Counted from the stretch's first letter, positions 1 to 9,199 are shown. The stretch: 64,000 nucleotides of DNA from Candidatus Thiodiazotropha sp. (ex Codakia rugifera) (GCA_025656675.1 JAHXHN010000003.1:620001-684000), one strand, 5' to 3'. The notes: generated by a model from the letters alone, not told the origin. Made by a program: numbers and translations.

Positions 1-1
1 C

Positions 2-829
2 AAAGGTCGCCATGCAAAGAGCAAGGCCCGCCTGCAACGTTTTGAAGAGCTGCAATCTCAAGAGTTCCAGAAACGTAATGAGACCAATGAACTCTATATA
101 CCACCCGGTCCGAGATTAGGTGATATGGTCATCCAGGCAGAGGGACTGAAAAAGGCCTTTGGTGACCGGGTATTGTACGATGACATTACCTTCAACCTTC
201 CCAAGGGTGGCATAGTCGGCATCATTGGTCCCAATGGAGCGGGTAAGACCACCCTGTTTCGTATCATCACCGGGCAGGAGCAGCCAGACGGTGGAGAGAT
301 GCATATAGGCGAGAGCGTGGAGATTGCCTATGTGGACCAGAGTCGTGACGCCCTGGACGCAGACAAGACGGTTTGGGAAGAGATTTCGGATAGCCAGGAC
401 ATCATCATCGTAGATCGGTTTCAGATGCCATCCCGGGCTTATGTTGGCCACTTCAACTTCAAGGGCTCCGATCAACAGAAACGTATCGGCGATCTCTCCG
501 GTGGAGAACGCAACCGGGTACATCTTGCGAAGTTGCTAAAGCGTGGCGGCAACTTGTTGCTGCTTGATGAACCAACCAACGATCTTGATGTAGAGACCCT
601 GCGTGCTCTGGAGGAGGCCCTGCTCTCTTTCCCCGGTTGCGCGGTAATCATCAGCCATGACCGCTGGTTTCTCGACCGTATCGCCACCCATATTCTTGCT
701 TTCGAGGGTGATTCAGGGGTGGTCTGGTTTGAAGGCAACTATGCCGACTACGAGGCGGACCGCAAACGCCGTCTTGGGGCCGAGGCTGATCAACCCCATC
801 GCATCAAATATAAGCGTCTGGGTGGTTAG
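2..829 (+). CDS. ettA: EttA-type ABC-F translational throttle ATPase, C-terminal half (5' end outside window)
   Basis: The reading frame is open from base 2, so the gene starts upstream; about 275 residues of a roughly 555-residue family are present. The visible part begins in the inter-domain linker, ending in the stretch [10 protein letters not shown] that is very typical of EttA, and continues with the whole second nucleotide-binding domain: Walker [10 protein letters not shown], signature [13 protein letters not shown], Walker [13 protein letters not shown] and the switch-histidine region [10 protein letters not shown]. EttA binds the ribosomal E site and couples the first peptide bond to cellular ATP/ADP status. 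A hairpin follows the stop codon, so the gene probably ends its transcript. Family assignment is secure; only the start is unseen. Confidence 0.95.
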   Translation, partial: KGRHAKSKARLQRFEELQSQEFQKRNETNELYIPPGPRLGDMVIQAEGLKKAFGDRVLYDDITFNLPKGGIVGIIGPNGAGKTTLFRIITGQEQPDGGEMHIGESVEIAYVDQSRDALDADKTVWEEISDSQDIIIVDRFQMPSRAYVGHFNFKGSDQQKRIGDLSGGERNRVHLAKLLKRGGNLLLLDEPTNDLDVETLRALEEALLSFPGCAVIISHDRWFLDRIATHILAFEGDSGVVWFEGNYADYEADRKRRLGAEADQPHRIKYKRLGG

Positions 830-851
830 AATTACAGTCACAAAACGATCG

Positions 852-882
852 CCAGACGTTTACGCGTCTGGAGGTGGTTTTT
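852..882 (+). terminator. Probable Rho-independent terminator of ettA
   Basis: The arms CCAGACG and CGTCTGG (852-858 and 865-871) form a 7-bp stem with a 6-base loop, followed by a short T run at 878-882. It lies 23 bases after the ettA stop codon. Confidence 0.6.
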
Positions 883-1308
883 GGCATACTGTTAACCTGG
901 TAACCTAATTGTGTTGCCGGGTTAACAACAATCTGACGGTGTCCACATCGACGCCCCATCAAACTATCCACGAATAAATACACCCCACTCTGCTTCAACG
1001 CCTGTACTTCATAATCAACCCTCCCCTAGCACGTTATATTTAGAGGGTATGTACAGATTAATGTTTATCCTGGACAAGAAAAACACTACTGATCATATGT
1101 GAATCATTACCCGCTTTCTTAACCATTCCTTAAGCTTAAGTGGCTATTTCTATGAGTTGATACCCTACTTGTATTCAAGTACAGCGCCAGCATAAAAAGT
1201 CATCTGGCGATCTGTATTTATATGGAAATCTATCAAAAACAGATAGCGAAAAAGCGTACTGACCGTGGGGAATCAATGCACCATAACCAATATAATTTGG
1301 AGAAGAGG
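883..1308. other. Intergenic region before the rhodanese-like gene
   Basis: About 430 bases without a convincing gene. The stretch is AT-richer than its surroundings and contains the palindrome CTTAAGCTTAAG near 1131-1140. No FNR-type palindrome is seen. It presumably holds the promoter of the gene beginning at 1309, but no confident -35/-10 pair was identified. Confidence 0.5.
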
Positions 1309-2208
1309 ATGGGTATAGAGACACGCACGCACATACGTACACCAATACTCGCAACACTGGCCTTTACAATCAGCATCAGTGTTAACGACCAGGCCCTCGC
1401 TGCAGAGGGTGATTCAGACGGCAACCGTTATTATCTGCAACGCTACTATCTGGAGGATATCAGTGCAGCCAAGGCCTATTTGGGTATGCTCGGCAAGCAT
1501 CAGGACAAAGACCGAGAAAAGCATGAAGAGAAGAAGCATGATTTTGACAAACTAACCATCATCGATGTCAGGGATGCCACCGAATACCGTATGGGACACC
1601 CCAAAAAAGCGATTCACATGCCTTATCCCCGAATATATCGGGAGTGTGTCGATAACCTGCGTACCGAGGATGGTGCCTGCTCTGCAGGAACAGTCTATCA
1701 AGTCAGGCAGGATCCTGAATCGCTGTTTTTGCAGATTGAAGAGAAAATCGAAGATAAGGCCACACCTATTGCAACCTTGTGCCGCACCGGCTTTCGCAGC
1801 GTCCTCGCTGCAAACATCCTTTCCAAGCCAACCACACTCTGTGACCTAAAGGCATATACCGGTGTGGAGTATGATCAGTGCATCACTACCTATCAGGGAC
1901 GGGGATATGAAAATGTATCCAATATCTGGCAAGGTTTTGTTGGCCAGCCTATGGCCGGCATCGTCAGCACTGGGGGCAATCGCTTTGTTGTCGGGGATGA
2001 TCAGATTTTAGCGGACCTGATCCTCAATGATGGATCATCAGCCAAAGGATTCGTCGCCTTCGACCTGGATCTGAATAATGATGGAGCCATTGGCGCTAAT
2101 GATAAGGATGGTTGGCGCTATCACCAGGGACTGCCTTATAACACCAAGTTGCAGAAGAAACGCATCAATAGCGAAGTCGATGCAATGGGCTATTACGATT
2201 TACCTTGA
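1309..2208 (+). CDS. Exported rhodanese-like protein with a C-terminal EF-hand-like loop
   Basis: From the ATG at 1309 (GGAG six bases upstream) the protein has 299 residues. It opens with a Sec-type signal peptide ending near DQALAAEG, so it is probably periplasmic. The rhodanese domain shows the entry motif IIDVRDATEYRMGHP and the active-site loop LCRTGFRS, whose cysteine would carry a persulfide. About 35 residues from the end, DLNNDGAIGAND fits an EF-hand/dockerin-type calcium loop. An earlier ATG at 1276 (with GGGG upstream) would lengthen the n-region but hide the signal peptide. Likely role: sulfur-carrier or sulfurtransferase chemistry in the envelope; the substrate is unknown. It stands alone between two terminators. 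Confidence 0.75.
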   Translation: MGIETRTHIRTPILATLAFTISISVNDQALAAEGDSDGNRYYLQRYYLEDISAAKAYLGMLGKHQDKDREKHEEKKHDFDKLTIIDVRDATEYRMGHPKKAIHMPYPRIYRECVDNLRTEDGACSAGTVYQVRQDPESLFLQIEEKIEDKATPIATLCRTGFRSVLAANILSKPTTLCDLKAYTGVEYDQCITTYQGRGYENVSNIWQGFVGQPMAGIVSTGGNRFVVGDDQILADLILNDGSSAKGFVAFDLDLNNDGAIGANDKDGWRYHQGLPYNTKLQKKRINSEVDAMGYYDLP

Positions 2209-2224
2209 AACGCTATGTTGTCAA

Positions 2225-2250
2225 CCTGAACCCTCCCTTGGGGGTTCAGG
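2225..2250. terminator. Strong hairpin after the rhodanese-like gene
   Basis: CCTGAACCC and GGGTTCAGG (2225-2233 and 2242-2250) form a perfect 9-bp stem with an 8-base loop, 17 bases after the stop codon at 2208. There is no good T run on the plus strand, so termination efficiency is uncertain. It may also serve the convergent ParA gene. Confidence 0.5.
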
Positions 2251-2355
2251 TGTAGTAGAAAAATAACTGAATACGTAGTAAATATTGTAAGCGGTTTTTA
2301 TTGCTCAATTTTTAATTATATTTTTTAAATTGCGGTTCAGCACACGTCAGATTTA

Positions 2356-3108
2356 TTAAGATTGCCTTAAATCTATACTATGCTGCATCTGTTTCGGAGT
2401 CGGAGGGATGGGGGATGGAAGCTGACCTGTCTCAAGCCAGTTAATCAACATAGACCATTGTTGCTGATCTTTTTTGAACGCGGGCTGTTTTAATTCAGCA
2501 ATTGCACAGCCAGTCTCAGCTGTATGAACATAGTTTTGAGAATCTCTCAGATAGGCGACAAGGGGGATATCAAAATCCTCCAATGTCTCTTTGAGCTGTT
2601 TGAATGAACGCGTATTGATACGCACACGATTGGCCACTATTCCAATCGGTAAGTTGATCGCCATCTGGCGACACAGTGTTGTCAGCTCATTGAGAAAATC
2701 CAGTGTGACATGGCGATCGATGGCTGAGGGTAGAACAGGCACAATAACGGCCGAGGCTGTCCTCAGCATCTCCATCATTTCCAGGCGTTTCATCGACGCG
2801 GGTGTATCGACGACGATACGCCGGGTATCCCCAGGGACACGGAGTGCAAATGAACGTGTTACCCCACCCTGGGTAGGCTTGCCGGCAAAAACACCATGAA
2901 TATTCGAGCACTTGTCAGGACGTAGCTCCAGCCAGCGCTGACTTGAACCTTGAGGATCGAAATCGAGCAAAGCAGTCGAAGTACCTGAAGAGGCATAATG
3001 CCCCGCCAGATTTGTCGCAATGGTTGTCTTCCCACAGCCTCCCTTGCTGTTAAGGATCAATAGCCTTTTCATCACACGGAACCTGTTCCAGTGGTGAGTT
3101 GCTGGCAT
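2356..3108 (-). CDS. ParA/MinD-family P-loop ATPase
   Basis: A 250-residue ParA-type ATPase with the deviant Walker A SKGGCGKTTIATNLA near the N-terminus, a Walker A' region LLDFDPQGSSQRW and the DTPAS switch. Such proteins position cargo (plasmids, chromosomes, carboxysomes, flagella, chemoreceptor arrays) by ATP-dependent DNA or membrane binding. The ATG at 3108 is preferred because AGGAGG lies just upstream; an ATG at 3072 would begin directly at the P-loop domain but has no ribosome-binding site. No ParB partner or parS-like repeat is adjacent, so the cargo is unknown. It is transcribed away from the TlpA gene group with its own upstream spacer. Confidence 0.85.
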   Translation of the reverse strand: MPATHHWNRFRVMKRLLILNSKGGCGKTTIATNLAGHYASSGTSTALLDFDPQGSSQRWLELRPDKCSNIHGVFAGKPTQGGVTRSFALRVPGDTRRIVVDTPASMKRLEMMEMLRTASAVIVPVLPSAIDRHVTLDFLNELTTLCRQMAINLPIGIVANRVRINTRSFKQLKETLEDFDIPLVAYLRDSQNYVHTAETGCAIAELKQPAFKKDQQQWSMLINWLETGQLPSPIPPTPKQMQHSIDLRQS

Positions 3109-3203
3109 ATTCCTCCTATTGGAGACTAAATACAACCTAATCCTTGGGTTCAGGTTCTAGTCAACATCCATACGAAGAGGACTCTATAACCTATTTAGCA
3201 ACA

Positions 3204-3737
3204 TCACTCTTTGAGTAAATCCAACAACTGCTGTAACAGTGCAGGATGATTAAACTCACGGCCGCCTACAGCTTGGTAGACAAGATGACCATCCGGACCC
3301 ACCACAAAGGTTGTCGGAAGCCCTCTCACCTTCCATTCAGACAGGCTATGGGAGTCGTTGTCGAGCAGTATCGGAAAACTGGGTGACGGATCGACCGTAC
3401 CGAGAAAGGGGAAGATAGTGTCGACATCTTCACCGATATTCACCGCCAGCACGACCAGCCCCTTCTCTTTGCTCACCTGGTAAAGCCGTTCGAGAGATGG
3501 CATCTCCCTTCGACAGGGTGGGCACCAGGTAGCCCAGAAATTAACCACGACAACCTTTCCCTTGAGTGCCGCGATATCGATTGTCTCATCGTCCATTGTA
3601 GGCAGTCGCAGAGCGGGGGCTGCACGGGGCTGTGGTACTAACGTCAATCCGTGTGTCAGTGGGGGTAGATCGGCATAGACAGGCAGCAGCCATATGCCCA
3701 GCAGTAACCCGATCCATTTCAACCGGTCAGGGTGCAC
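3204..3737 (-). CDS. TlpA-like periplasmic thiol-disulfide oxidoreductase
   Basis: A thioredoxin-fold protein with one N-terminal hydrophobic segment (signal peptide or anchor) and the active site WCPPC within VVNFWATWCPPCRREMPSL, followed by the cis-proline region GLPTTFVV. TlpA/ResA proteins reduce disulfides outside the membrane, for instance in apocytochrome c or copper chaperones. I chose the GTG at 3737 because GGAG precedes it by eight bases and it gives a clean signal peptide; a GTG at 3773 would add 12 residues. It overlaps the end of the preceding gene, so it is the last member of the mcl-mtkA-mtkB operon. Many cytochromes c and copper proteins in this window could be its clients. 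Confidence 0.85.
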   Translation of the reverse strand: MHPDRLKWIGLLLGIWLLPVYADLPPLTHGLTLVPQPRAAPALRLPTMDDETIDIAALKGKVVVVNFWATWCPPCRREMPSLERLYQVSKEKGLVVLAVNIGEDVDTIFPFLGTVDPSPSFPILLDNDSHSLSEWKVRGLPTTFVVGPDGHLVYQAVGGREFNHPALLQQLLDLLKE

Positions 3738-4296
3738 AACGAACACTCCGTAAGACGCCTTGATATGGCTCACCTGCTACATCCCAGCGGGCAACCAAGT
3801 CAAAAACAGTGTCTGCCTCGAGTCCAGTCGTAAGCATGCCTTGATTCCAATCACCACCTGGCTGGTACGCATGCTCAGGGGGAAATTGAGCCCACCGGAA
3901 TGCAATCGTTGCAGCCTGGGTCAGATCATACGCCTCTAAGCGTTTGAGCCACGCCTCAACACTCAATGGCGGACGTGACTGGTCAGCACTGACCACTGAC
4001 CAGTCCTCCAGCTGAAAATGGACCACACCTGGCGCTGCATCATTTCTCAATATCGTCATATAGACACAGGCTTTGGCATAGGTTTCGGTTGCGACCGCCG
4101 GAAGACCTCGATTGAGATAGAAGGCCCTCGCTTGATCAGGCAGGATTTGTGTCAATGACAAGGTCACACCGTGCATCTGAGTTTCCCATGAAACAGCCCC
4201 TGTAGTCGGATCGACACGCTTTGATTGAGCCGATGCAGTACTGCTCGTCAATAGCATTGACAGCAAAACAAGGCTGAATCGGATTGCTGGATTCAC
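3727..4296 (-). CDS. Exported protein of unknown function in the mcl-mtkAB operon
   Basis: A 189-residue protein with a clear Sec signal peptide (SMLLTSSTASAQS). I do not recognise the mature part. It contains two cysteines (one in KACVYMT, one in the C-terminal SVRCAP) and several Trp-rich stretches. It starts with GTG in a GTGA overlap with the mtkB stop codon, so it is translationally coupled to that gene, and its 3' end overlaps the TlpA-like gene. The two cysteines and the TlpA neighbour suggest it could be a thiol-redox client or partner, which is inference only. Confidence 0.7.
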   Translation of the reverse strand: MNPAIRFSLVLLSMLLTSSTASAQSKRVDPTTGAVSWETQMHGVTLSLTQILPDQARAFYLNRGLPAVATETYAKACVYMTILRNDAAPGVVHFQLEDWSVVSADQSRPPLSVEAWLKRLEAYDLTQAATIAFRWAQFPPEHAYQPGGDWNQGMLTTGLEADTVFDLVARWDVAGEPYQGVLRSVRCAP

Positions 4297-5162
4297 TTCA
4301 GGCTTCTCTGCACTGTCTTACCTATCTCTGCGGCATTCTGTACCACACTGACACCCAGTTCCGCCAAACGTTGCATTTTTGCCTGGGCCGTATCCGCCTC
4401 ACCGGAAATGATCGCACCGGCATGGCCCATGGTACGCCCTGGAGGGGCTGTTGCCCCGGCAATAAAACCGATTAACGGTTTCTTCAGATGATCCCTTGCC
4501 CAGGCAGCCGCCTCAACCTCCTGGGAACCGCCAATCTCACCAATCATCAACACCGCATCGGTATCGGCATCCTCGGCAAATTTTTTCAACAGTGTAAGGA
4601 AATCACAACCGTTCACCGGGTCCCCCCCGATACTGATACTGGTGGAGATCCCCAGTCCCAGTTCACTCATCTGATCCACTGCCTCATAGTTCAGGGTACC
4701 GGAACGGGAGACCACACCGATCCGCCCCTTGGGGTAGATATGCGCCGGCATGATCCCGACCTTGCACTCCTCCGGGGTGATGACTCCTGCAGTATTGGGA
4801 CCGATAATAATGGCATCATGACCGATCAGGTAGCGTTTCACACGCACCATATCCTGTACCGGCACACCATCGGTAATCACCACAATGACCTTGATACCGG
4901 CCTCTATGGCCTCCATGATTGCATCGGCACTGAATGGTGGCGGCACAAAAACGACACTGACATTCGCGCCGGTCTGCACCACGGCATCCTTTACCGTATC
5001 GAATACAGGCCGGTCGATATGGGTCTGCCCACCCTTGCCTGGTGTGACACCACCTACAACCTGAGTGCCTATATGGATTGCATCCTGGGCATGAAAGCTG
5101 GCATGTTGCCCGGTAAAGCCCTGAAAGATGACCCGAGAATCTTTATCAACCAGGATACTCAT
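4293..5162 (-). CDS. mtkB: Malate-CoA ligase (malate thiokinase), alpha subunit
   Basis: A 289-residue SucD-family protein: N-terminal CoA-binding Rossmann domain (FQGFTGQHASFHAQDAI, GGVTPGKGG) and the ligase domain with the phosphohistidine loop MGHAGAIISGEADTAQAKM. The paired beta subunit and the adjacent malyl-CoA lyase favour malate-CoA ligase over succinyl-CoA synthetase: malate + CoA + ATP gives malyl-CoA + ADP + Pi. The gene starts in an ATGA overlap with mtkA. A succinyl-CoA synthetase identity cannot be fully excluded from sequence alone, but the three-gene order is that of serine-cycle methylotrophs. Confidence 0.88.
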   Translation of the reverse strand: MSILVDKDSRVIFQGFTGQHASFHAQDAIHIGTQVVGGVTPGKGGQTHIDRPVFDTVKDAVVQTGANVSVVFVPPPFSADAIMEAIEAGIKVIVVITDGVPVQDMVRVKRYLIGHDAIIIGPNTAGVITPEECKVGIMPAHIYPKGRIGVVSRSGTLNYEAVDQMSELGLGISTSISIGGDPVNGCDFLTLLKKFAEDADTDAVLMIGEIGGSQEVEAAAWARDHLKKPLIGFIAGATAPPGRTMGHAGAIISGEADTAQAKMQRLAELGVSVVQNAAEIGKTVQRSLK

Positions 5163-6331
5163 ACTGCTCCCCCATTCACTGCCTTCACCGATTTCTCCGC
5201 TGCATCACTGAGCCGATCGGCATGAATATAGTTAAGTCCCGACTGCTTCAGGATCTCCCTGCCCGCCTCCAGATTGGTGCCCGCCAATCTCACGACAACG
5301 GGTGTACTGACAGCCAGATCCGTCATGGCCTTGACAAGGCCTTCCGCAATCCAGTCACAGCGGTTGATACCGGCGTAGATATTCAACAACACGACTTTCA
5401 CATGCGGATCCTGCAGCACAATGCGGAAAGCATTGGTGATCTTTTCGGGTGAGGCGCCACCTCCGACATCGAGAAAGTTGGCAGGTCTGCCGCCGTAGAG
5501 GCTGATGGCATCCATCGTAGCCATGGCCAACCCGGCACCATTGACAATGCATCCAACGCTGCCATCCAGGGCGATATAGTTGAGATCATGGCCCGATGCC
5601 TCAACCTCTTTCGGGTCCTCCTCCTCGAAATCCCGCTGATCGGCTATCTCCGGCTGACGAAACAGCGCATTGCCATCAAAAGACATCTTCGCATCGAGCG
5701 CCAGGAACTGGCCATCCCTGGTTGTCACTAAAGGATTAATCTCGACCATCAACGCGTCTTTATCACGAAAACAGCGATAGAGGCTCTTCATGATACGTCC
5801 CGCTTTGACAATCTGTTTACCACTGAGACCGATGCCAGCTGCAACTTTACGGCACTGGAAATCCTGTAACCCTACGGCAGGATCGATAAGTTCGTTGATC
5901 ACTTTTTCCGGTGTTGCGGCAGCGACCTCCTCAATCTCCATGCCACCGGAGGCTGAGGCAATAAGGGTGATGCGCTGACTGGCACGATCGATCACCAGTC
6001 CAAGGTAGTATTCTGTCTCGATCTGATGAATCTGCTCAACCAGTACCCGGTTGACCATGCGACCAGACTCTCCTGTCTGTTTGGTGACCAGCCTTTTACC
6101 GATTAGATTCTCTGCATGCTGCTGGACCTCGTCTGGAGTCTTTGCTAACTGCACACCACCCGCCTTTCCCCGACCGCCGGCATGGATCTGTGCCTTGACG
6201 ACCCAACCATCGCCCCCCAATTGCTCCGCCATTGAGAGGGCCTGGTTTGCTGAGTGAGCCATACGCCCATCCGGGACCGGGATCTTGTAGCTGCGAAACA
6301 ACTCCTTTGTCTGATACTCGTGGATATTCAT
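5159..6331 (-). CDS. mtkA: Malate-CoA ligase (malate thiokinase), beta subunit
   Basis: A 390-residue ATP-grasp protein of the SucC family, with the N-terminal [12 protein letters not shown], the nucleotide-binding [16 protein letters not shown] and the C-terminal [14 protein letters not shown] and [15 protein letters not shown] stretches. The [11 protein letters not shown] region, as I recall the family, resembles MtkA of methylotrophs more than classical SucC (which has GGIVRCD). It forms a heterotetramer with the alpha subunit encoded immediately downstream. Both junctions are 4-base ATGA overlaps, so mcl, mtkA and mtkB are tightly coupled. Confidence 0.88.
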   Translation of the reverse strand: MNIHEYQTKELFRSYKIPVPDGRMAHSANQALSMAEQLGGDGWVVKAQIHAGGRGKAGGVQLAKTPDEVQQHAENLIGKRLVTKQTGESGRMVNRVLVEQIHQIETEYYLGLVIDRASQRITLIASASGGMEIEEVAAATPEKVINELIDPAVGLQDFQCRKVAAGIGLSGKQIVKAGRIMKSLYRCFRDKDALMVEINPLVTTRDGQFLALDAKMSFDGNALFRQPEIADQRDFEEEDPKEVEASGHDLNYIALDGSVGCIVNGAGLAMATMDAISLYGGRPANFLDVGGGASPEKITNAFRIVLQDPHVKVVLLNIYAGINRCDWIAEGLVKAMTDLAVSTPVVVRLAGTNLEAGREILKQSGLNYIHADRLSDAAEKSVKAVNGGAV

Positions 6332-7308
6332 GCAACTGCCTCTCGGCCGGTGATGCGTTCAATCTGCGCCATCTTTTCAATCACCACCTCCGCTTGCCGG
6401 ATCGAAGCGGCATCGATCATACGACCATCGAGACTGACAGCCCCCATACCCGCTGCAGTGGCTTCCTGCATCGCCGCTATGATGCGTCCGGCCCTTTCCG
6501 TCTCTGCCTTACCGGGCGTGAACACCTGGTTGGCCAGTGCTATCTGTGACGGATGAATGGCCCACTTCCCCTCGCCACCAAGGGCGGCAAACGCCCTTGC
6601 AACAGCCAGATAACCTTCCGGATCATTAAAATCACCAAATGGACCATCAATAGGCCTGAGTCCATAGGCACGGCAGGCCACGATCATGCGTGACATGGCA
6701 AAGTGCCACTGATTACCCAGAAACGCGTGGCGATGACCCTCTCCATCAGGGTCTCCAAGTACCAGATAGTCCGGATTGATTCCCCCCATACTGACAGTGC
6801 GCGCCTGCGTAGAAGCCGCATAGTCGGCAACACCGAATACCAGTGCCTCCAGCCTGTCGGGACAACTCTGCGCAATCGCTTCCACGTTTGCCATACCCAT
6901 CGCCGTCTCGATCAAGGCGTGTAAATTGATCGGCTTAAAGCCTTTTGCCGCCTCGATCTGTTCCAGTAAAAGTGCCACAAACTGTAGATCGGAGGGTTGA
7001 TTGACCTTCGGTACCAGGATGGTATCGAGCTTATCTCCAGCCTGCTCGACCACATCGATGATGTCCCTATAGCAAAAATGGGTATCTAAGCCATTGATTC
7101 TGATGGAAACAGAACAACTTGACCAATCATAATGATTAAGTGCATGGATGATGTTTTTCCTCGCCTGTTCCTTATCCTGAACGGCCACTGCATCTTCCAG
7201 ATCGAGAAAGACCAGATCAGCACCTGCATCAGGGGCCTTTTCCAGCATTCTTGTATTACTGCCTGGTACAGCCAGCTCGCTCCTATGTAGGCGATTCTTA
7301 TAGGCCAT
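6328..7308 (-). CDS. mcl: Malyl-CoA lyase (HpcH/HpaI-CitE superfamily)
   Basis: A 326-residue TIM-barrel CoA-ester lyase. Diagnostic stretches are RSELAVPGSNTRMLEKA, DLVFLDLEDAV (metal-binding acidic residues), RINGLDTHFCYRDI, GVADYAASTQAR and GKWAIHPSQIALAN. It cleaves malyl-CoA to acetyl-CoA and glyoxylate, or runs in the condensing direction. GGAG precedes the ATG at 7308. As first gene of the operon it supplies, with MtkAB, a malate-to-glyoxylate route. In a Calvin-cycle autotroph this could recycle glycolate-derived glyoxylate (glcDE is encoded 40 kb away) or feed C2 units. Beta-methylmalyl-CoA activity is also known in the family. Confidence 0.92.
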   Translation of the reverse strand: MAYKNRLHRSELAVPGSNTRMLEKAPDAGADLVFLDLEDAVAVQDKEQARKNIIHALNHYDWSSCSVSIRINGLDTHFCYRDIIDVVEQAGDKLDTILVPKVNQPSDLQFVALLLEQIEAAKGFKPINLHALIETAMGMANVEAIAQSCPDRLEALVFGVADYAASTQARTVSMGGINPDYLVLGDPDGEGHRHAFLGNQWHFAMSRMIVACRAYGLRPIDGPFGDFNDPEGYLAVARAFAALGGEGKWAIHPSQIALANQVFTPGKAETERAGRIIAAMQEATAAGMGAVSLDGRMIDAASIRQAEVVIEKMAQIERITGREAVA

Positions 7309-7481
7309 ATGTCATATCTCCGTAGTTATTATCGGTTACTAAGTATTTACCTGCCCTATTATGAGAATTGATAAATCCCATAATGAAGGCATGTTATTTA
7401 CCACAGGAACCAGACGATTTACAGACAAGGTTGTTTATCTGCCCATGTAATTGACTGTTTAATCGATACAGGTAGACAGAA

Positions 7482-7495
7482 TTGATTGAAATCAA
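7482..7495. promoter_or_regulatory. FNR/DNR-type box
   Basis: TTGATTGAAATCAA is a perfect match to the TTGAT-N4-ATCAA palindrome. It lies about 104 bases before the cytochrome gene at 7593 and about 180 bases before the divergent mcl start, so it could act on either, more likely the cytochrome. Confidence 0.75.
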
Positions 7496-7592
7496 AGCCT
7501 TATTCTTTAAGAATGATGAAATCACGCAATCGCTTGCAGTCTTTGGCGATTGAACCCGTTCCTCTCAATACAAACCTGAATCCATACAGACC

Positions 7593-8258
7593 ATGCAACG
7601 ACTCAAGCAGTTGTGCTTCAGCCTATTAATCATTCCCACACTCGCGTTTGCCATCGACATGGAAAACGGTGAAGAGATCAATGAAGTGTGCGCGGGTTGC
7701 CACGGCGAGTATGGGCAGGGAGGTAAAGAGGGTGAATATCCCAGATTGGCGGGGATGCCGAGTGCCTTTATAGCAAAACAACTTCACCTGTTTCGTGACC
7801 GCCTGCGCCCGAATCTTGCAATGGTTGAGTATGTAGACGATCGTCAGATGCCCGATGCGGACATCCAGGACATCGCTCACTATCTCGAACAGATTGTACT
7901 CAAGACAAAACTGCCGCCTGCCGATGAAACCTCACCCGATTTCAATGCCTACCAACGTCTGCTCGAATCGAAACGCCTGATGCAGATACCCCTTGCTCCG
8001 GGCGATGTTAAAAGTGGCAAGAAACGTTACAAGAAAGAGTGTGCCTCCTGCCATGGCCGTGAAGGCCTGGGAGATATGAAAAAGGCCGTGCCTATGCTGG
8101 CTGGACAATACACCAACTATCTTTGGCGGCAAGTGAAGAAGTATCGTGAGAATATCCGAATCCACGACGAGGATGCACCGGATGATGAGTTATTGTTGGA
8201 ATTCAGCGATCAGGAGCTGACCGATATTTTTGCCTATCTGTCCACTGTGGATGATTAG
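7593..8258 (+). CDS. Exported dihaem cytochrome c (cytochrome c4-like)
   Basis: A 221-residue protein with a short signal peptide (LCFSLLIIPTLAFA) and two CXXCH haem sites, CAGCH near residue 34 and CASCH near residue 150, each followed by a Gly-rich loop and PRLAGM / PMLAGQ segments typical of the two-domain c4 family. These proteins carry electrons from the bc1 complex to terminal oxidases or N-oxide reductases. An FNR box about 100 bases upstream implies induction at low oxygen or with nitrogen oxides. No strong Shine-Dalgarno sequence precedes the ATG. It is monocistronic. Confidence 0.9.
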   Translation: MQRLKQLCFSLLIIPTLAFAIDMENGEEINEVCAGCHGEYGQGGKEGEYPRLAGMPSAFIAKQLHLFRDRLRPNLAMVEYVDDRQMPDADIQDIAHYLEQIVLKTKLPPADETSPDFNAYQRLLESKRLMQIPLAPGDVKSGKKRYKKECASCHGREGLGDMKKAVPMLAGQYTNYLWRQVKKYRENIRIHDEDAPDDELLLEFSDQELTDIFAYLSTVDD

Positions 8259-8755
8259 CCTAAATTAGGCTCTTGTGTCCATTTTACCGGGGAGTGTTCA
8301 GTGGTAATTCTTGAGTGTCAACGATACCGGGGGAAGTCCATACCATTCTATCATCCCTTATACAAAATTTTGGGTTTTTCTACAGCCTCAACGTCAAGGT
8401 AACGGGCAGCCAAAGCACAGTGTAGGCTGTCCTAGCAAGCAAATTCCAGCGGTGTTTAGCACCTTCTTATGAGCTGCGCGGCACATAGACAACCCCCTTC
8501 AATTTTTTAATACCTTGCTGCCATCTAGTTCACTTAGAGTCTTCTTGAAAACCCCTTCACGCTAGTATCACAATGAGAAAGCATAACTTCAGGATCGATA
8601 CCCTTGAGTCGCAGGAAGATGGCTAGGGAATAACTATACTCAGCCTCCGTGAGGGAACCCCCACCAGATGTTCGCCAACCAATGGCAGGGAGCGCCTGCA
8701 CTTGATCGTATAGGCGTCATTGACTGTTGAAACCGGGTGCTGATGCAAGTGCCGT
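8259..8755. other. Gene-poor stretch with a possible coding remnant
   Basis: About 500 bases without an intact gene. On the minus strand a frame is open from 8716 to a stop at 8534; it lacks a start codon and is preceded by an in-frame stop, yet its translation (including ALPAIGWRTSGGGSLTEAEY and AIFLRLKGIDPEVM) looks protein-like. I interpret it as a possible decayed gene fragment of unknown family. Nothing else is supported here. Confidence 0.3.
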
Positions 8756-9199
8756 CTATCTTATTTTCCACAAGAAATGGTCAACGGAAATCTTACCGCC
8801 TCCAAACCGGATGAGATAGAGCAACACCAGTGCCCACCACATGTGCACATTCCATGCATCAGGGTAGACAAACAGCTGGATAACTGCGGTCATCATCAAT
8901 AATGAGAGGGCGGCAAAGCGGGTAAAAAGACCCAGTACCAGCAGTATGGGAAAGATGTGTTCGGCATAGGTCGCCATATAGGCGGCGATAGTGTGCGGGA
9001 TCAACGGCACACCATATTCATGTTCGAAAAGTAAAAAGGTCGAGTCCGATAAATCCAGAAAACCGGATACCTTGCTGCGACCCGATGTCCAGAACGTATA
9101 GGCTATGGTTCCCCTGGCCAGCAGTGACAATCCCCATTCGGGAACCAGTCTACTGATCAGATCGAAGAGACGTTGCAGATTGTCTATGAATACGTTCAT
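8756..9199 (-). CDS. DoxX-family membrane protein of the bufferin operon
   Basis: A 147-residue protein with four predicted membrane segments and the DoxX-type core (LLARGTIAYTFWTSGRSKV, AEHIFPILLVLGLFTRFAAL). DoxX proteins commonly close operons of the DUF2282-DUF692-DUF2063 type, which is the arrangement here. The biochemical role in metal-buffer operons is unresolved; a redox or quinone-linked membrane function has been suggested for other DoxX members. It follows bufC after about 70 bases on the same strand. Confidence 0.85.
   Translation of the reverse strand: MNVFIDNLQRLFDLISRLVPEWGLSLLARGTIAYTFWTSGRSKVSGFLDLSDSTFLLFEHEYGVPLIPHTIAAYMATYAEHIFPILLVLGLFTRFAALSLLMMTAVIQLFVYPDAWNVHMWWALVLLYLIRFGGGKISVDHFLWKIR

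Noticed and set aside
4488-5225. 245-codon plus-strand frame antisense to mtkB
   Set aside because: Shadow of mtkB/mtkA codon structure; His/Thr/Asp-rich translation without any domain.
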